Shown: piece after piece, positions 31,626 to 35,274 of the stretch
Position numbering within the stretch: the first letter of the stretch is position 1
How the letters are laid out: each line of letters starts with the position of its first letter
NCBI GenBank assembly: GCA_964482395.1
Contig: CAYZXK010000045.1
Location: 1 to 35,274 of the forward strand
Direction of reading: 5' to 3'
DNA length: 35,274 nucleotides
Source of the DNA: CAYZXK01 sp964482395
GTDB taxonomy: Bacteria; Planctomycetota; Phycisphaerae; UBA1845; Fen-1342
Position numbers and translations under genes: made by a program
The notes under the pieces: generated by a model
Databases searched by the model: none
Told to the model about the DNA's origin: nothing
What the model saw: the letters and a program-made list of their open reading frames with translations, nothing else

Positions 31626-33089
31626 ATGGATACACAGCAGCGCGAGGCGTTCATGAAGACCAAGATTGTCGCGACGTTGGGGCCGGCCAGCGCCACCCGC
31701 CAGCAACTCATGGAACTCTTTGAGGCGGGCCTCGACGTCTGTCGGCTTAATTTCAGTCACGGCAGCCTGGAGCAGCACGCCCAGATGTTGGAGCTGGTGC
31801 GGTCGATTGCCGCCCAGGGGGACCGACCGATCTGCGTGATCGGCGACCTGTGCGGGCCGAAGGTGCGGCTGGGGCAGTTCGAGGCCGGCCCGGTCGAGCT
31901 TCGCGCGGGCCAGACGATCAGCTTCGTTCGCGGATCCGGCTCGTGCTCCGGAAAACGGCTGACCGTCAGCTATCCGGCCCTGATCGACGAGGCAGCGGTG
32001 GGGCACCGCATTTACATCGACGATGGACTGGTACGGCTGGTGGTGACCGAGCGGCAGAGCGACGAGCTGGTTTGCGAGTGTCAGGAGGGCGGGCTGCTCA
32101 ACAGCCGGATGGGCGTGAACCTGCCCGATACCCCGCTCTCGGTCCCGGCCCTCACCGAGAAGGACCGACGGGACCTGGAATGGGCCATCCAGCATCAACT
32201 GGATTACGTCGCTCTTTCCTTCGTGCGTCAGCCGGAGGACCTGTACGAGCTGAAACGGGTCATCAAGCAGCGGGGAAGCGACCTGCGGGTGATCGTCAAG
32301 ATCGAGAAGACCGAAGCCCTCTGGCACCTGGAGGAACTTATCGCTCACAGTGACGCCGTCCTGGTAGCCCGCGGCGATCTGGGCATCGAGACCGACCTGT
32401 GGCGGGTGCCCCTGATTCAGAAGGACATCGTGGCCGAGTGTCGTCAGGCGGGCGTGCCGGTCATCATCGCCACCCAGATGCTCCAGAGCATGATCCAAAA
32501 CCCAATGCCAACCCGGGCCGAGGTCAGCGACGTCGCCAATGCCATCCTGGACCGGGTGGACGCGGTGATGCTGTCCGGCGAGACCGCGATCGGCAAGTAT
32601 CCCCGGCAGGCGGTGGAAATGATGAACCGGGTGGCCCAGGCCACCGAGGACTACATCAGCAAGCGTCCGCCGCCCGAGGAACCGCCCTGCACTTCCGCAC
32701 ACTACCGACCCACGGCCGCTGTGGCTCATGCGGCGGTGGCGGCCGCCCGCGACCTGGGCGCACGGCTGGTCGCGGTATGGACCGCCACCGGGACCACCGT
32801 GCGAATGGTGGCCAGGCATCGGCTGCCCATGCCGGTGGTCGGTCTGACTTACGACCAGCGCGTTTACCGGCAGATGAATCTGCTCTTCGGCGTGATCCCG
32901 CTGAAGGTCGAGCCGCTGGACAATCCGGCCGCCATGGCCGCCACTCTGGATTCGCTCCTGTTGGAACGGAAACTGGCCGCCCCGGGAGATCTGATCGTGG
33001 TCGTGACTTCCACCCGGCCAACTACCCCGGGTGCCACCGACACCGCCTTGGTCCGGCGGGTAGGCGAGACGTCCACCGGCGGGAAATGA
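31626..33089 (+). CDS. pyk: Pyruvate kinase
   Basis: 487 aa, normal length. Motifs: TKIVATLGPAS and RLNFSHGS (phosphate and potassium site), GDLCGPKVRLG, the B-domain around 70-165, KIEKTEAL with the catalytic Lys and metal-binding Glu, ARGDLGIE (metal Asp), IATQMLQSMI, PTRAEVSDVANAIL and DAVMLSGETAIGKYP. The C-terminal domain (about 350-480) is present. It converts phosphoenolpyruvate and ADP to pyruvate and ATP. In IATQMLQSMI a Gln replaces the more common Glu; the position is not catalytic. GAGG sits 7 nt before the ATG at 31626; an ATG at 31653 is the alternative. A weak TTGTCA / TAGACT pair (15-nt spacer) lies at 31497-31523. Its end faces argS convergently at 24 nt. Confidence 0.96.
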   Translation: MDTQQREAFMKTKIVATLGPASATRQQLMELFEAGLDVCRLNFSHGSLEQHAQMLELVRSIAAQGDRPICVIGDLCGPKVRLGQFEAGPVELRAGQTISFVRGSGSCSGKRLTVSYPALIDEAAVGHRIYIDDGLVRLVVTERQSDELVCECQEGGLLNSRMGVNLPDTPLSVPALTEKDRRDLEWAIQHQLDYVALSFVRQPEDLYELKRVIKQRGSDLRVIVKIEKTEALWHLEELIAHSDAVLVARGDLGIETDLWRVPLIQKDIVAECRQAGVPVIIATQMLQSMIQNPMPTRAEVSDVANAILDRVDAVMLSGETAIGKYPRQAVEMMNRVAQATEDYISKRPPPEEPPCTSAHYRPTAAVAHAAVAAARDLGARLVAVWTATGTTVRMVARHRLPMPVVGLTYDQRVYRQMNLLFGVIPLKVEPLDNPAAMAATLDSLLLERKLAAPGDLIVVVTSTRPTTPGATDTALVRRVGETSTGGK

Positions 33090-33113
33090 CTGTTCGCCTG
33101 CCTGCCGGCCGCC

Positions 33114-35117
33114 TCACATCCGCTCGATCGCTTCGATCCCCAACAGCCACAGCCCCAGCTTCAAGGTTCGGGCCGTCAGGTCGCACAGCCGCATTCGACT
33201 CAACTGAGCGCCGTGGTCGGGGGCCGCCAGAACCGGGCAGGATTCGTAAAACCGCATGAAATCCGCAGCCAGATCGTACAAATAGGTGCACAGCGTGTGC
33301 GGCGTCAGCTCCTGCCCGACCTCGCTTACCACCTCGCCCAGTCGAAGCAGCCGGAGCGCCAGGGCCCGCTCGGTCGGATGGCTGATCAGCACCTGCACCT
33401 GCGGGCCGTAGACCTCCGGCGAGCCAAAGCGCAGGGCGGCCTTCCGGTATATGGACCGGATGCGGGCGTACGCGTACATCAGGTACGGAGCGGTGTTGCC
33501 CTGAAGAGCCAGCATCTTGTCCCAATCGAAAACGTAGTCCGCGTTGCGGTCGTTTCGCAGGTCCGCGTACTTGATCGCCGCAATGCCCACCCGGCGAGCG
33601 ATGTGCAGTTTCTCCGGTTCGGCGAGCCTGGTCGGCCCGGTCGTCTCGACCTCGTCTCCGGCCTCGGCGGCGGCCTGACCTGCCAAGCGGTCTCTTTCTT
33701 CCAGCAGCCGGTATGCCCGCCGCTCGGCCTCGTCCAGCAGATCGCGCAGGCGGATGTTCCGGCCTTCGCGGGTCTTCAATGGTCGCCGGTCCGGGCCCAG
33801 CACGGCCCCGAACGTGATGTGCTCGAGCTTGACTCGATCATCGAGCCAGCCGGCGGCTCGGGCGGTCGCGAACAGCATCTGGAAATGCAGCTTCTGGCGG
33901 GCATCGGTGACGTAGATGATCCGCTGGGCGCGCAGCTCCCGGATTCGGAATCGGATCGCCGCTAGGTCGGTGGTGGCGTACAGGTAGGCCCCGTCCGATT
34001 TCTGGATAATCATGGGCAGGGCTTGACCCTGCGGATTGCGAAACAGTGGCCGACCTTGAGAGTCATAAATGAAAACGCAGACCGCACCCTGGTCGTCCCG
34101 AACCTCGGCCCGGGCCTGGGCGCTGGCCGTCGGCTCGGGCCCGTCGAACGCCGGGCCCGGAGCTTCGGGGCCGGCGTCCGGCAGAGGCAGACCGCTTTGT
34201 CCGGCGGCCTTCCACTCGCGAGCTGGCAGCTTCGCACGCAGCTCGGCCACCACCGCCGGCAACCGATCGTTGTAGAAGCTCTCGCCCCGAACGTCCGCCG
34301 GCTCCAGCAGCACTCCCAGACGTCGGTAGATCTCGGTGAATGCCTCGTGACTCAAAGCGCAGATTTGCTCCCAGATCCCGCGGGCTTCCGGGTCGCCAGA
34401 TTGGAGCCGTCTGACCGCCTGGCGCGCCTCTGCGGCAAACTGCTGATCCCGGTCGAAGCGCTCCTGGGCGGACCGATAATCATCCTCGATCGCCTGCAAA
34501 GGGTCGGAGTGGGTTTGTCGGGTCGGCAGCGGCCGGTCCTGGTAATAGCGGATCAGGATGCCGAATTGTGTTCCCCAGTCGCCGATGTGATTCTGCCGAA
34601 TGACCTCATGTCCCTGGAAGGCCAGCACCCGGGCCAGGACGTCTCCGATGATCGTGCTGCGCAGGTGCCCGACATGCATCTGCTTGGCAATGTTGGGCTG
34701 TGAGTAGTCGATCACCACTCGAAGCGGATCTCCGCTCGGCTCCAGCCCGACGCGGTCGATATCCGGCCGCGCACCGGGCCGCGGCGTCGGGGGAGGGGGG
34801 ATCTCGGTCAGGCAGCGGCCGAGGAATTCGTCTTTCAGCCGGATGTTGATGAAGCCGGCCCCGGCGACCTCCACGGATTCGGCCACCCCGCTTAACTGCG
34901 GCTCGACCGCCTGTCTTATCCGCTCGGCCAGCTCCCGCGGGCGGGTCCTCAGCAGCTTGGAAAGTCCCAGAGCGGCGTTGCATTGGTAGTCGCCGAACTT
35001 CGGGTCGCCGGCCGGCCGCACCACCGGGTCGATCTGCTCGGGCGTCGTGCCGGCGACCTGGGCGATGGCGGCTGCGAAGTGGCCGCTCAGAACACCTCGT
35101 AGGCTGTCACGGGTCAT
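33114..35117 (-). CDS. argS: Arginyl-tRNA synthetase
   Basis: 667 aa, about 80-100 residues longer than most bacterial ArgRS. The N-terminal Add-1 domain (1-110) ends with GAGFINIRL. The HIGH motif is MHVGHLRST (His148, His151), followed by IRQNHIGDWGTQFGIL. QKSDGAYLYATTDLAAI and the KMSK equivalent KTREG (Lys448) complete the class I core. The DALR anticodon domain (about 530-667) starts near APYLMYAYARIRSI. The extra length comes mainly from two Pro/Ala/Glu-rich inserts, about 306-343 and 476-502. It charges tRNA-Arg with arginine. The ATG at 35117 gives the full Add-1 domain; only a weak CCCTC-type sequence and no good Shine-Dalgarno precede it. Confidence 0.96.
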   Translation of the reverse strand: MTRDSLRGVLSGHFAAAIAQVAGTTPEQIDPVVRPAGDPKFGDYQCNAALGLSKLLRTRPRELAERIRQAVEPQLSGVAESVEVAGAGFINIRLKDEFLGRCLTEIPPPPTPRPGARPDIDRVGLEPSGDPLRVVIDYSQPNIAKQMHVGHLRSTIIGDVLARVLAFQGHEVIRQNHIGDWGTQFGILIRYYQDRPLPTRQTHSDPLQAIEDDYRSAQERFDRDQQFAAEARQAVRRLQSGDPEARGIWEQICALSHEAFTEIYRRLGVLLEPADVRGESFYNDRLPAVVAELRAKLPAREWKAAGQSGLPLPDAGPEAPGPAFDGPEPTASAQARAEVRDDQGAVCVFIYDSQGRPLFRNPQGQALPMIIQKSDGAYLYATTDLAAIRFRIRELRAQRIIYVTDARQKLHFQMLFATARAAGWLDDRVKLEHITFGAVLGPDRRPLKTREGRNIRLRDLLDEAERRAYRLLEERDRLAGQAAAEAGDEVETTGPTRLAEPEKLHIARRVGIAAIKYADLRNDRNADYVFDWDKMLALQGNTAPYLMYAYARIRSIYRKAALRFGSPEVYGPQVQVLISHPTERALALRLLRLGEVVSEVGQELTPHTLCTYLYDLAADFMRFYESCPVLAAPDHGAQLSRMRLCDLTARTLKLGLWLLGIEAIERM

Positions 35118-35274
35118 GAGGGGCCAGCTTAGCGGCTGGTGGCCGCAGCGTTAAGGCCCCCCGGCGGCTTGTTGAACCCGGCGGGCGGCCCGGGCCGATT
35201 GAGCGACCCGGGTCGCCCGGTCCATGCCCGGCTGCCTTCCAGTCTCCTTTCTCAACTGGTCAACAGGGCTACGA

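Noticed and set aside
31500..32819. 439-codon minus-strand frame opposite pyruvate kinase
   Set aside because: Shadow of a well-conserved gene; no domain and no plausible start signals.

Overview
The window is a gene-dense, strongly GC-rich bacterial chromosome segment with no tRNA, rRNA, CRISPR array, insertion sequence or phage gene that I can see. A secreted protein with a C-terminal PEP-CTERM sorting signal, a large set of secreted or lipid-anchored enzymes, MlaE/MlaF lipid-transport genes and a flagellar anti-sigma factor point to a Gram-negative, probably motile organism. The style of the PEP-CTERM protein and of several paralogues fits Planctomycetota (Phycisphaerae-like). That placement is an inference from protein style, not from a marker gene.

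Layout. 5-15436 is mostly an envelope and secretion region: an M28 peptidase with a PDZ domain (+), then on the minus strand an uncharacterised propeller-like protein, an MFS transporter, a tightly coupled cassette (GT9 glycosyltransferase, SAM methyltransferase, GT-C-like membrane protein with TPRs), a secreted alpha/beta hydrolase, a lipoprotein, a secreted GH13 amylase and an HtrA-type protease. 15592-19351 is a plus-strand lysine-catabolism unit: lysine-ketoglutarate reductase, saccharopine dehydrogenase and a metallo-beta-lactamase-fold hydrolase. 19465-25279 is a minus-strand run of six genes: two thiolase-fold proteins lacking the nucleophilic cysteine, two DUF35 (zinc ribbon/OB) proteins, an EamA exporter and a sigma-54 activator with a degenerate receiver. 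25280-26721 holds divergent promoters, a long leader, the PEP-CTERM gene and a strong hairpin terminator. 26777-35117 is housekeeping: ftsK, divergent mlaE-mlaF, flgM under a sigma-28-like promoter, pyruvate kinase and argS.

The most unusual content is the four-gene thiolase-like/DUF35 block. Both thiolase-fold proteins have glycine where thiolases carry the acyl-accepting cysteine, and each could pair with one of the two DUF35 proteins. This is the arrangement known from the Ltp2-ChsH2 steroid side-chain retro-aldolase, but here it is doubled and sits beside an exporter and an enhancer-binding protein. Three further regulatory points stand out: the pseudo-receiver (Lys at the phospho-Asp position), a good sigma-28 promoter in front of an otherwise isolated flgM, and three genes without Shine-Dalgarno sequences that each carry a TANNNT box 6-7 nt before the start codon, suggesting leaderless mRNAs.

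All assignments are by eye from motifs; no database search was run.
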